A DNA stretch of 64,000 bases from Actinomycetota bacterium (GCA_005883355.1 VAXG01000036.1:116148-180147); one strand, 5' to 3'; positions 34,036 to 42,491 are shown, numbered from the stretch's first letter. Numbers and translations are program-made. The notes: generated from the sequence alone by a model not told the origin.

Positions 34036-34971
34036 CTACCGAGCACCACGAACGTACGGGAGGGCGAGCGCCGGCGGAAGGTAGGAGCGGCGCGCAAACG
34101 CGACCAGCGCGACCATGATGGCGATGAAGGGGAGCAGGTTGACGACGTCCGTCGAGATGTTGATCCCTGCGAGCTGGAGTGCGGTCGCCACCGACAGCGA
34201 GATTCCGAAGAGGAACGAGCCCAGCACGACCCAGAGCGGCTTGCCGCGTGCGAGCATCGCGATCACGATCGCCATGAAACCCTGGCCCTGGGTCATGAAC
34301 GGCGTGAACGTGCCGGCACCCACGATCGACAGGTACGCCCCGCCGAGCCCGGCGAATGCGCCGGTGCAGAGAGCGGCGTAACTCCGCGTCGCGACGACGC
34401 TGACGCCCGCCGCATCGAGTGCCTCCGGCTTCTCACCCGCGGCACGCAGGTTGAGACCTGCGTTGGTCCTGCGGAAGATCCAGGAGACGGCTCCCACAGC
34501 GACCAGGCCCAGGTACACGATCAGCGGCTGGTCGAACACGCTCTTCCCCACGACCGGAATGTCGGAGAGGACGGGGATCGCCACCGTCGGTGGAGCCCCC
34601 AGGCGCGGATAGGTCGACCCGAATTGCGTGTCCTGCAAGACACTCGTGATCCCCTCGCCCGCCAGCGTGATCGCGATTCCGACGACGATCTGATCAAGGC
34701 CCAGACGGACGCAGAGAACCACCATGAAGAGAGACGCGAAGGCGCCGCCGGCGATCCCCGCGGCAAACCCGACCCAGAACGAGTGGCCGTAATAGGCGCC
34801 GACGAATCCGATGTACGCGCCGACGAGCATCATCCCCTCGAGACCGATGTTCAGCACGCCCGCGCGTTCGGAGATCGTCTCGCCGAGGGCGGTGAACATA
34901 AGCGAGACGCCTGCGATCAGTCCACCCGAGATGAGTGCCGTCAAGAAGGTGCGGGTGAGGAGCTCGCTCAT
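34036..34971 (-). CDS. ABC transporter permease, BMP/nucleoside-type (second permease)
   Basis: This 311-residue permease of the RbsC/YufQ group has about eight transmembrane segments. It contains ETISERAGVLNIGLEGMMLVGAYIGF, the family hallmark, and LDAAGVSVVATRSYAALCTGAFAGLGGAYLSI, the coupling loop. ATG 34971 overlaps the previous permease stop by ATGA; upstream in-frame sequence is antisense of that gene. It pairs with the permease at 34968 and the two-domain ATPase at 36131. Relatives transport nucleosides; a vitamin B6 vitamer is inferred here from the operon partners. Confidence 0.9.
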   Translation of the reverse strand: MSELLTRTFLTALISGGLIAGVSLMFTALGETISERAGVLNIGLEGMMLVGAYIGFVGAYYGHSFWVGFAAGIAGGAFASLFMVVLCVRLGLDQIVVGIAITLAGEGITSVLQDTQFGSTYPRLGAPPTVAIPVLSDIPVVGKSVFDQPLIVYLGLVAVGAVSWIFRRTNAGLNLRAAGEKPEALDAAGVSVVATRSYAALCTGAFAGLGGAYLSIVGAGTFTPFMTQGQGFMAIVIAMLARGKPLWVVLGSFLFGISLSVATALQLAGINISTDVVNLLPFIAIMVALVAFARRSYLPPALALPYVRGAR

Positions 34972-36134
34972 GCGCTCGTCCTGCGTCGGAGCCTCGGAGA
35001 ACGGAGCGCCTGCTGGAGGCCGGGAGTGAGGTAGCTCGCCCCGAGCGCGCGGCGGCGGCCCAGGTACTCGATCACCGTCATGAAGAGCAGGATCAGCGCA
35101 ACGAGCACGAGCAGGAAGTCCGTCGACAGGCTCGCCTGCTGCGTCGCGAGGTCGCCGCCGGTCGAGAGCACGGCGTAGAAGACGACGAACGGGATGACGG
35201 CGAGAGCATTCAGCCGCGCGAGGAAGACGAACGGGATGACGGTATCGCCGTAGGCCGGGTTCCAGTTCGCCCGGACGTAGCCCCAGGTCCCGAGGATGTC
35301 CGCCGCGGCGGCCAGGCCGACCAGCAGCCCGCTGACCAGGAAGCTCATGACGATCAGACGCGGCACCTTGACCCCGACGTGCCTGGCGGCACGTGGGTTC
35401 GCCCCCAGTATCTGCAGGCGAAGCCCGAAGGAGGTACGCGTCAGCACAAAATGAACGAGCAGCGCGGCCGCGAGTGCGACGAGCACTCCGATGTGAATGC
35501 GTGTGCCCGGGATCGACGGCAGCATCTTGTTCAGCGGCAACACGCGCGTTTGCGGGATGTTCACGCTCGGGTCCTGAAACGGTCCCTTGATCAGAATGTT
35601 CGCGACACCGACCCCGATGAAGGACATCATCAGGGTCGTGATGATCTCGTTCGTCTCGTAGCGAGCCTTGAGCAGGGCAGGCACCAGTGTCCACGCCGCG
35701 CCTGCGCCGCCGGCAACGAGAAACAGCAGCAGGAGTGCGAGCCAGCGCGGCTCACTGGCGACGAGGTGAGGCCCGAGCCCCGAGATGAGGGCCGCGCCGA
35801 GCAGGAACTGGCCGTTGTAGCCGAGGTTCCAGATGTTCGCCCTGAACACGACGACCAGGCCGACGGCGATGAGCAGGAGCGGCGCCGCTCGAATCGCGCT
35901 GTCCTGCCAGGCGGTCAGCTGGATCCCGCCTTTCCACACGTTCGAGTAGAACGTGATCGGGTCGCGGCCGAGCGCAAGCAGAAGGATGGCACCCGCGCCG
36001 AGTGCCAGCAGCACGGGCACGATCGAGCGGACGACGACGTCGAGCGCGTCGCTGACGAACCGGTGTGACGGCGCGATCGGCTCGAGTGGCCGTGTCTCCG
36101 GTGAAAGGGCGGTGTCCGTCGTGGCTCCTGTCAT
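34968..36134 (-). CDS. ABC transporter permease, BMP/nucleoside-type (first permease)
   Basis: This 388-residue permease of the YufP type has a longer N-terminal cytoplasmic region, nine or ten hydrophobic segments, FRANIWNLGYNGQFLLGAALI and GANPRAARHVGVKVPRLIVMSFLVSGLLVGLAAA as family segments. It overlaps its ATPase partner's stop by four bases and its permease partner's start likewise. It is a heteromeric channel component in the inner membrane, with the substrate inferred only from context. Confidence 0.9.
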   Translation of the reverse strand: MTGATTDTALSPETRPLEPIAPSHRFVSDALDVVVRSIVPVLLALGAGAILLLALGRDPITFYSNVWKGGIQLTAWQDSAIRAAPLLLIAVGLVVVFRANIWNLGYNGQFLLGAALISGLGPHLVASEPRWLALLLLFLVAGGAGAAWTLVPALLKARYETNEIITTLMMSFIGVGVANILIKGPFQDPSVNIPQTRVLPLNKMLPSIPGTRIHIGVLVALAAALLVHFVLTRTSFGLRLQILGANPRAARHVGVKVPRLIVMSFLVSGLLVGLAAAADILGTWGYVRANWNPAYGDTVIPFVFLARLNALAVIPFVVFYAVLSTGGDLATQQASLSTDFLLVLVALILLFMTVIEYLGRRRALGASYLTPGLQQALRSPRLRRRTSA

Positions 36135-37840
36135 GCGGCGGCGACGTCCCCGGCTCCGACCATCAGCTCTCCCACCCTCTCCCCCGCGTTCGGGCCGTTC
36201 TCGACCTCGCCCACAAGCCGGCCACCTGACAGCACGAGGATGCGCCCGCAGAGATCCAGGAGCTCGTCGAGATCCGTCGAGATCACGAGCGCCGCACCAC
36301 CGCCGCGCGCAAGGCCGCGGATCATGTCCCGCACCGTGCTCGTGGTCCGCAGGTCGAGGCCGTACGTCGGCTTGTTGAAGACGACGACCTTCGGCTCGAA
36401 GGAGAGCTCGCGGGCGAGGACGACCTTCTGGACATTGCCGCCGGACAGCGCGCCTGCACGTGTCGAGATGCTCGGCGTGCGGACGTCGAAGGCCTTCACG
36501 AGTGACTGCGCCTCACGCTCGACCGACCGGTGTTCGATCCGCCCGTGCCGCCAGAACGGCCGCTGGCCGATCCGTTTCAGAAACAGGTTGAGGCTGACCG
36601 GAAGCGAGCTAACGATGCCCTCGCCGAGCCGGTCGTCGGTGACGTAGCGGAGACCGAGCTTCTGTCGAGCGGAGACGTCGAGACGTTCGACCGGCACTCC
36701 GTAGAGACGGATCTCGCCGGCGGAAAGCGCTCGTTCTCCCGCGATCACCTCGGCCAGAGAACGCTGTCCATTCCCGTCCATGCCCGCGATACCGAGGATC
36801 TCGCCCTCGGCGAGCTCCAGGGAGACCTCCTCGAGGCCCGGATCGAAGCCGCCCACCGGCCGCGCCGACACGCGCGAGAGCGCCAGCAACGTGGCCGCCT
36901 CCGACCGCTGCTCGTCCAACGGCGCCTGCTCGCCCTCGAGATCGGTCCGCAGCTCTGCGACATCGGCCACCGCGCGAGCATCCTCGCCGAACATCAACCG
37001 GACGATGCGCCCCTGCACCTCCTCGGCCGAGCTCCCTTCGAGCTCCGCCGTTTCGATGGCGCCGACGACGCGGCCGGCCCTCAGGATCGTGATCCGGTCC
37101 GCGACGGCAAGCGCTTCGTGCAACTTGTGCGTGATGAAGATGACCGAGATCCCGGTCTCCTTCAACCGGCGCAGGACCTTCTGCAGCTCCGCGACACCCT
37201 GAGGAGTGAGCATCGACGTCGGCTCGTCGAGGATGAGCACCCGCGAGCCGCGCCAGAGCGCCTTGACGATCTCGACCTGCTGTTGCCGCCCTAGCGCGAG
37301 CTCGCCGGCGGGGGCGTCCGCGTCGATCTCGACTCCGAGCGTCGCCGCCACCTCCGCGAGTCGCGCGCGCGCCGCCTCGACGTCCAGCCTCAAGCCGCGG
37401 GTCTCGCCGAGGAGAAGGTTCTCGAGCACCGTCAGCGCACGCACGAGCGTCGAGTGCTGATAAACCGTGCCGACGCCCAACTCGAGCGCCGCGCGGGGCG
37501 AATCGATCTGCACCATCCGCCCACCCACCCGGATCTCACCGGCGTCGGGCCGGACCATCCCCGACAGAATGCTGATCAGCGTCGATTTCCCGGCACCGTT
37601 CTCGCCCAGCAGGCAGTGCACCTCGCCGTGGCGGACGGTCAACGAGATGTCGTCGTTCGCAAGGACCCCGGGAAACTGCTTCGTGATGCCGACCAGTTCG
37701 ACGGCGGGCGCGTCGGCAGGGTCCCGCTCGCTTTCGCGGCCGGACTGAGAGCCTGTCGGGATGGCCGCTTTGCGATTGAGCGATTCCGTGCGAAGCCTCT
37801 CGTCTCGCCGCGGCGGCCGCCCGAAGCGGCCGCCGCGCAT
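36131..37840 (-). CDS. Two-domain ABC transporter ATPase (YufO/RbsA type)
   Basis: Two fused ABC domains drive the adjacent permeases. The first domain is complete: Walker A GENGAGKST, signature LALGRQQQVEIVKAL, Walker B LILDEPTSML. The second is degenerate as usual for this family: GMDGNGQRSL in place of Walker A, LSGGNVQKVVLAREL as signature and VVFNKPTYGLD in place of Walker B. The start is unclear. Homology begins near VELVGITKQF (about residue 48); the only in-frame ATG is at 37840, inside a strong hairpin, and no GTG or TTG is available between. The first approximately 45 residues are probably not conserved. Confidence 0.88.
   Translation of the reverse strand: MRGGRFGRPPRRDERLRTESLNRKAAIPTGSQSGRESERDPADAPAVELVGITKQFPGVLANDDISLTVRHGEVHCLLGENGAGKSTLISILSGMVRPDAGEIRVGGRMVQIDSPRAALELGVGTVYQHSTLVRALTVLENLLLGETRGLRLDVEAARARLAEVAATLGVEIDADAPAGELALGRQQQVEIVKALWRGSRVLILDEPTSMLTPQGVAELQKVLRRLKETGISVIFITHKLHEALAVADRITILRAGRVVGAIETAELEGSSAEEVQGRIVRLMFGEDARAVADVAELRTDLEGEQAPLDEQRSEAATLLALSRVSARPVGGFDPGLEEVSLELAEGEILGIAGMDGNGQRSLAEVIAGERALSAGEIRLYGVPVERLDVSARQKLGLRYVTDDRLGEGIVSSLPVSLNLFLKRIGQRPFWRHGRIEHRSVEREAQSLVKAFDVRTPSISTRAGALSGGNVQKVVLARELSFEPKVVVFNKPTYGLDLRTTSTVRDMIRGLARGGGAALVISTDLDELLDLCGRILVLSGGRLVGEVENGPNAGERVGELMVGAGDVAAA
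37809..37837 (-). terminator. GC-rich hairpin after the binding-protein gene
   Basis: Twelve-base perfect arms CGCGGCGGCCGC (37809-37820) and GCGGCCGCCGCG (37826-37837) surround a CCGAA loop. It begins 28 bases downstream of the binding-protein stop on the minus strand and has no T-tract. It probably stabilises the upstream message or attenuates transcription so that the binding protein exceeds the ATPase and permeases. Confidence 0.6.
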
Positions 37841-37865
37841 CTTGGTCCGCGTTCCTCGAACGCGG

Positions 37866-38912
37866 CTACTTCTGGTTGATCAAGGCCTTGACCTGTGCGG
37901 CCTTCGTCGTCAGCGGAACCTTGAGCTTGCCGAGCTGGATCCGCGTCTGCGCAGCCTGGATCTCCTTCCAGACCTTGGCCGAGATGGAACTGGTTTTCAG
38001 GAGCGAGATGCCGCCGTTCGCGAGGGTCAGGTTGTACCCGTGCGTTCCGTACGTTCCCTTGTCGATGTCCGCGAGCGCCTTCTTGTAGGCGTCCGTGAAG
38101 TTCCACAGCACCGAGGACAGGAGCACGTGGTGCTTGTCGATCGGTCCCATGTTTCCGATGTCGCCGATGAACCACACCTTGTGTCCCGCCTTGGCTGTCT
38201 CGATTCCCTGCAGGTACCCGAACGAGGCGTTGTCGCCCATCCCGAAGATGACGTCCGCGCCCGTCGCGATCACCTGCGTGACGACCCGCTTGCCGCCCGC
38301 GGAATCGTCGTACCCGGCGGAACTGATCGTCACGAACGAGATCTTGATGCTCTTGTCGACCTTCTTGACGCCGGCGACGAAGCCGCCGCTCATCTTGTAC
38401 CAGTTGGTGTCCGACGCGGAGATCACGACGCCGACGTGCTTGGTCTTCGTCGTCCGCGCGGCGAGGATGCCGGCGAGATAGGAGCCCTGCTGGCTCGAGG
38501 TGGTGATGTTGGACACGTAGTTCTTCGTCAGCTGCGTCGGAATGTCGTAGGTCATGATCGGTACCTTCAACTGCACCGCAATCCGCGACGCCGCCGTGTC
38601 GTAGCCGCTCGCGTGCGCGATGATGAAGCCTGCGCCGCCTTTCGCGAGTTGTCGCAACACCGCTTCCGTCTTGTCGTAGCCGATGTTCGTCTGGGCGACG
38701 AACTTCGCGCCGACGGATGAAGCGGCCGCCTTGGCCGCGTTGTATCCCTGCTGGTTCCAGCCGTAGTCGCTCGGCTTCGCAGGCGTCGCGATCGCCACCT
38801 GCTTCACCCCTGCCTTCTTGACCGCCGTCGCGGCGAACGCAGCCCCCGCTGCGATCACGACCGCAATAGCAGCGAGGACGGCGAGCGCGGTTACCGGAAG
38901 ACGCCTATGCAT
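37866..38912 (-). CDS. BMP/PnrA-family substrate-binding protein
   Basis: This 348-residue extracytoplasmic binding protein of the basic-membrane-protein family has a signal segment (HRRLPVTALAVLAAIAVVIAAGAAFA), then VAIATPAKPSDYGWNQQGYNAAKAAA, IIAHASGYDTAASRIA, SSQQGSYLAGILAARTTKTKHVGVV and GADVIFGMGDNASFGYLQGIE. ATG 38912 is preceded by AGAGGAGG at the right distance; the in-frame ATG 38933 would place that ribosome-binding site inside the coding sequence. Known relatives bind purine nucleosides or ribose. Because its operon and the divergent one look like a vitamin B6 pathway, it may bind pyridoxine, pyridoxal or pyridoxamine. Confidence 0.9.
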   Translation of the reverse strand: MHRRLPVTALAVLAAIAVVIAAGAAFAATAVKKAGVKQVAIATPAKPSDYGWNQQGYNAAKAAASSVGAKFVAQTNIGYDKTEAVLRQLAKGGAGFIIAHASGYDTAASRIAVQLKVPIMTYDIPTQLTKNYVSNITTSSQQGSYLAGILAARTTKTKHVGVVISASDTNWYKMSGGFVAGVKKVDKSIKISFVTISSAGYDDSAGGKRVVTQVIATGADVIFGMGDNASFGYLQGIETAKAGHKVWFIGDIGNMGPIDKHHVLLSSVLWNFTDAYKKALADIDKGTYGTHGYNLTLANGGISLLKTSSISAKVWKEIQAAQTRIQLGKLKVPLTTKAAQVKALINQK

Positions 38913-39146
38913 CTGGTGAGATCCTCCTCTCATCGACCCTTGTTCTCGAGTTGCCGGCCCGACGACTGGGCGCCGCGCCTGGTGCGCGCCGGCACGACCG
39001 TCGAGCGCGAAACGAACCGAATCTCACCGGTCCGGCGAGGGCGAGTGGAGTCCTTGATCGCCTCGTTCATAGGGTGGTAAGGTCGGCTGGTAACTGTTAA
39101 CAATCCGCGCGCGAAGCGACCCTACCGCTTTGGCGAGAAGGATGCA
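38913..39146. promoter_or_regulatory. Divergent promoter/operator region between transporter operon and gntR
   Basis: This 234-base gap separates two divergent operons and must hold both promoters. Two direct TGGTAA hexamers lie at 39075-39080 and 39088-39093 (13 bases apart), and the second merges into GTAACTGTTAAC (39090-39101), an imperfect palindrome. It is a reasonable binding site for the GntR protein encoded 46 bases downstream. The AT-rich character of this spot stands out from the GC-rich surroundings. The exact -10/-35 elements are not clear. Confidence 0.5.
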
Positions 39147-39884
39147 ATGGCACCGGAGGCAGCGGTTCAGAGCGACAAGAACAACGATGTCCCGCGGCTC
39201 GAGAACCTCACCCTCTCCCAGCGCGCGCACACCTTTTTACGCGACGAGATTCTCTCCAATCGCCTGCCTCCCGGCACGGAGCTGCAGGAGGTGGCGCTGT
39301 CTCAGCAGCTCGGAGTGAGCCGCGGCCCGATCCGCGAAGCCCTCGGCCGGTTGGCCGCCGAGGGACTCGTGACAGTTCGCCCTCGGCGCGGCGCGGTCGT
39401 CCACTCCCTTTCTTCCGGCGAGTTCCTCGAGGCCTACCAGGTGCGGGAGGCGCTCGAAGTGCTGGCCGTGCGCCTTGCAGTACCGCGGCTCGGGCCCGAA
39501 GGGCTTGCCGAGCTCCAGACCGTCACCGACACGATGGCCGCGCAAGCCGCCTCGGGACACGTGACGGAGTTCTTCGAGGCGAACTCCCTCTTCCACGAGA
39601 CGTTCGTCCAGCTCTCGGGCAACGAAAAGCTGCAAGAGGTGTATCGCCGGCTGATCGGCCAGATGCGGCGCTACTGGAGACGCTCCCTCGTTCTGCGCGG
39701 CGACCTTCGCCGCTCGGTCTCCGAACATCGCGCAATCCTGCGCGCGGCGCGTGAGGGCGACGCCGAGAAAGCGGCGGTGCTGATGGCCGAGCACATCCGG
39801 GTGCCGCAGGCGCGGCTGCAGTCGATGACCGCCGACGAGTTGCTCGAGGCCGAAGCCTCCTTCGACAGAAAGGTGAGCGAATGA
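39147..39884 (+). CDS. GntR-family regulator, FCD (FadR) subfamily
   Basis: This 245-residue regulator has an N-terminal winged helix (DEILSNRLPPGTELQEVALSQQLGVSRGPIREALGRLAAEGLV) and a C-terminal all-helical FCD ligand domain with metal-binding positions NSLFHETF, SEHRAIL and AEHIRVP. Proteins of this type usually repress catabolic operons until the substrate or an intermediate binds. Its position between the divergent operons, with ATGA overlap to the next gene, suggests it senses a vitamin B6 degradation intermediate and controls both sides. Confidence 0.9.
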   Translation: MAPEAAVQSDKNNDVPRLENLTLSQRAHTFLRDEILSNRLPPGTELQEVALSQQLGVSRGPIREALGRLAAEGLVTVRPRRGAVVHSLSSGEFLEAYQVREALEVLAVRLAVPRLGPEGLAELQTVTDTMAAQAASGHVTEFFEANSLFHETFVQLSGNEKLQEVYRRLIGQMRRYWRRSLVLRGDLRRSVSEHRAILRAAREGDAEKAAVLMAEHIRVPQARLQSMTADELLEAEASFDRKVSE

Positions 39885-40918
39885 GCGGCAAGGCGCTTCA
39901 GTTCGGCGTCAACCTCAACAACAGGGAGCCGCTCATCGCCCCCGACTACGACCTCCAGGCCCTGCTCGACCTCTCGACCGTCGTCGAGGACTCCGGCTTC
40001 GACTCGGTCTGGGTCGGCGACAGCCTCTTCTCGAAGCCGCGCTACGAACCGCTCGCCCTGCTCGCTGCGATCTCGCAGCGAACCTCCCGTGTCCGCCTCG
40101 GCACCGCTTGCCTCGTCACGTCTACGCGCAATCCGCTGTACCTCGCGCTGGAGTGGGCGACGCTCGACGTCCTCTCCGGGGGCCGCACGATCCTCGGCGC
40201 CTGCAAGGGCAACCCGGAGGAAGGCGTTCGCCGCGAGTTCGCCGCCCTCGGCCTCGACTACACGAAGGCCGGGTCGATCTGGGAAGAGGGCCTCCACGTT
40301 CTGCGGACACTGTGGACCGAGGGTGAGATCACCTTCCACGGCAACCATTTCGACTACGACGGCATTTCGTTCAGTTCGGGAACGGAGATGGCGCCGCTCG
40401 GGCCGCTGCAGAAGCCGCCTCCGATCTGGGTCGTCTCGAACCCGCGCCTTGTGGGCGATGCGCCCAGTGACGAGATGCGCAGACGCATGGAGCGTGCCTG
40501 CCGGCGCGTGATTCAGTACGGAGACGGCTGGATGACCTGCTGTCGCGCGCAGCATCCGGAGGAGCTGACGGAACAGATCGGCTATCTGCGCGACGCCGCG
40601 GAGCGCTACGAGGAGGACTTCGACCGCTACGTGGTCTCGTACCAGGTCACGATGAACATCGGTGAATCCGAGGACGAAGCCCGTACCGCGTTCGACGACT
40701 ACATCTCGAAGTACTACCCGGAGTTGTCGCAGGCGATGGACCTCTCGAACTGGGGTCCCGTCGGCACACCGGAGCAGATCGGCGCGTGGCTGCGCGAGTT
40801 CGCCGACCGCGGCGTCAACCACTTCATCTGCCGGTTCGGAGCGATCGACCAATTCGGGCAGGTCGAGCGCTTCGCAAAGGAAATCCTGCCCGTATTCACC
40901 GCCGAGCGAGTGAGGTGA
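39881..40918 (+). CDS. LLM-class flavin-dependent monooxygenase
   Basis: This 345-residue luciferase-like enzyme begins QFGVNLNNREPL and contains VEDSGFDSVWVGDSLFSKPRYEPLALLAAIS, TLDVLSGGRTILGACKGN, YGDGWMTCCRAQHPEEL and a C-terminal GTPEQIGAWLREFADRGVNHFI. It is encoded directly behind the regulator with ATGA overlap, so it belongs to the induced pathway. Luciferase-like monooxygenases can open pyridine rings (PyrA in pyridine-degrading Arthrobacter), so it is an alternative candidate for ring cleavage here. No flavin reductase gene is adjacent, and F420 use is possible. Confidence 0.86.
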   Translation: MSGKALQFGVNLNNREPLIAPDYDLQALLDLSTVVEDSGFDSVWVGDSLFSKPRYEPLALLAAISQRTSRVRLGTACLVTSTRNPLYLALEWATLDVLSGGRTILGACKGNPEEGVRREFAALGLDYTKAGSIWEEGLHVLRTLWTEGEITFHGNHFDYDGISFSSGTEMAPLGPLQKPPPIWVVSNPRLVGDAPSDEMRRRMERACRRVIQYGDGWMTCCRAQHPEELTEQIGYLRDAAERYEEDFDRYVVSYQVTMNIGESEDEARTAFDDYISKYYPELSQAMDLSNWGPVGTPEQIGAWLREFADRGVNHFICRFGAIDQFGQVERFAKEILPVFTAERVR

Positions 40919-40923
40919 GCTCC

Positions 40924-41931
40924 ATGGCAACCGCTGTCGACACACTTCGCAAGGACGCCGAGCTGGTCGTCGACGTCTGCATGTCCGTCGAGCCGGACGA
41001 CGTCGTCACGATCATCTGCGACGACGACCACCGCGAGCAGGCCGACGCAGTCGCACGCGTCTGCGTCGAGCGCGGCGCCTGGCCGGTGATCATGAACAAC
41101 GAAGCGCAGGTCGTCCGCGGGCGCGCGGACACGCGCTTCCCCATGGCTCCGCCGCGCAACCTGCACACCGCGATGACGAGCTCGGACGAGGTCATCATCC
41201 TGACGAACCTCGAGTGGGCAAATCGCTTCGCCCACGTCGACGCCGTCAAGGAGACGTGCGCGGCCAACGGCAAGATCGCGTCGGTCGAGGAGGGCATGGG
41301 CGACTGGGAGCTGACGCGCGAGATGATCATGGAGGCGACGCAGCGGGCCCGTGACGCGATGGCCGCACTCGAGGGCAAGAAGCTCTGTCGCGTCACCTCG
41401 GCCAGAGGCACCGACGTGACCGTCTCGATCGAGGGCCGTCCCGCGCTCGAGGTGACGCCGATCAAGAAGCGCGGTCAGATGATGGGGCCCGTACCGCTGT
41501 GGGCGGAGGTTGCATTCGCGGCCGTCGAGGACAAGACGGCCGGCACGATCGTCGTCGACGGCGTCATGCTCGGCATCGGGCTACCGGGCCAGGTGGAGAG
41601 CCCGATCACGTGGACGCTCGAGCACGGGCGCTGCACGAAGATCGAGGGCGACGCCGAGGCCGACCGCTTGCGCGAGGTGACTGCGGGTGTGGAGGGAGCG
41701 GACGTGATCGGTGAGTTCGCATTCGGAACGAGCGAACGTTCGCCGTTCGGCTCGCCTTCGGAGAAAGGCCGGCTCGGCACGGTTCATTTCGCCCTCGGCG
41801 ACAACCACAACGCCTACCCGGGCGGACAGAACGTGAGCTCTCTGCACCTCGACGGCGTCGTGCTCGATGCGAGCCTGCAGATCGTCGACGACGGGACCTG
41901 GATCCTCCGAGATGGCGAGTGGGTCCTATGA
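40924..41931 (+). CDS. NicX/M29-type metalloenzyme (candidate ring-opening dioxygenase)
   Basis: This 335-residue protein of the COG2309 superfamily contains the M29 leucyl aminopeptidases and the non-heme iron 2,5-dihydroxypyridine dioxygenase NicX. Candidate metal ligands are His288 (TVHFALGDN) and the His308-x-Asp310 pair (SSLHLDGVV); Glu264 in IGEFAFG occupies a conserved position. The N-terminal Rossmann-like domain (VTIICDDDHREQADAVARVC) matches the family. In NicX the three-residue His/His/Asp facial triad binds iron and cleaves the ring between C5 and C6. Placed in a pyridine-degrading operon with a molybdenum hydroxylase, a dioxygenase role is more attractive than peptide hydrolysis, but the sequence alone does not decide. 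Confidence 0.75.
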   Translation: MATAVDTLRKDAELVVDVCMSVEPDDVVTIICDDDHREQADAVARVCVERGAWPVIMNNEAQVVRGRADTRFPMAPPRNLHTAMTSSDEVIILTNLEWANRFAHVDAVKETCAANGKIASVEEGMGDWELTREMIMEATQRARDAMAALEGKKLCRVTSARGTDVTVSIEGRPALEVTPIKKRGQMMGPVPLWAEVAFAAVEDKTAGTIVVDGVMLGIGLPGQVESPITWTLEHGRCTKIEGDAEADRLREVTAGVEGADVIGEFAFGTSERSPFGSPSEKGRLGTVHFALGDNHNAYPGGQNVSSLHLDGVVLDASLQIVDDGTWILRDGEWVL

Positions 41932-42118
41932 GCGTCGCTCGCCTACGGCTCGCTCGCGTGGGGGAAACCATGTTTCCCCCACGGAGTGCCCCCTTCTTTA
42001 GGGAACGCCTCAGCCCACGCGCCGCTGAGATCGCCGCGCAGGCTGAGGAGAAAGAGCGGGGAAACCTCCCGGTTTCCCCCGACGCCCCTTCCCCCGCTCA
42101 TAGGCCAGAGGCTTGCCT
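41932..42118. repeat. Intergenic block with two GGGGAAAC hairpins
   Basis: This 187-base spacer lies inside an otherwise overlapping operon. It contains a perfect 11-base hairpin GTGGGGGAAAC (41958-41968)/GTTTCCCCCAC (41972-41982) with loop CAT, and a 9-base hairpin GGGGAAACC (42058-42066)/GGTTTCCCC (42071-42079) with loop TCCC. The two share a core. CTCAGC/GCTGAG inverted pairs lie between them. The bases after the upstream stop and those after the downstream start are similar (GAGCG-TCG type). It looks like an inserted palindromic element or an RNA-processing site; no gene is seen in it. Confidence 0.6.
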
Positions 42119-42481
42119 ATGAGCGACGTCGCCGTCATCTCCCTCGACCAGGTCGACCCGATCGAGCTCCCGCACGGGAGTTGGAGCCGGATGCTCGTGA
42201 CCGACAAGCAGACCGAAGGCAACCGCGCCTCGCTCGGCTACTCCGTCTTCACGCCGGGTACGGAGCTCACACCCGTGAAGCACGAGACCGAGGAGGTGGC
42301 GTACGTCGTCAGCGGCCGCGGAGAGCTCCGCCTCGACGACCGAGCGGTGCAGTTTGCACCCGGCGATGCGCTCCACATCCCGGCCGGGACGTGGCACGCG
42401 GTCGCCAACACCGGAACCGACGAAGTGATCATGGTCTTCGGCTTTCCGCATCCGGACTACCCGCCCACCGAACGCCGCTAG
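42119..42481 (+). CDS. Single-domain cupin protein
   Basis: This 120-residue cupin_2 protein has motif 1 as VKHETEEVAYVVSGRGELRLDD and motif 2 as GDALHIPAGTWHAVANTG. A His in motif 1 (KHETEE), Glu residues and the motif 2 His (GTWHAV) can form a metal site. Small cupins of this sort are often isomerases or auxiliary dioxygenase components. In this operon it might act on the ring-opened product, but that is a guess. ATG 42119 gives the conserved start; the in-frame ATG 42113 is two codons upstream. Confidence 0.82.
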   Translation: MSDVAVISLDQVDPIELPHGSWSRMLVTDKQTEGNRASLGYSVFTPGTELTPVKHETEEVAYVVSGRGELRLDDRAVQFAPGDALHIPAGTWHAVANTGTDEVIMVFGFPHPDYPPTERR

Positions 42482-42491
42482 TGCTCCACTA

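Noticed and set aside
41919..42122. A 67-codon frame across the hairpin spacer.
   Set aside because: It is mostly made of the hairpin repeats, lacks a ribosome-binding site and has no recognisable domain.
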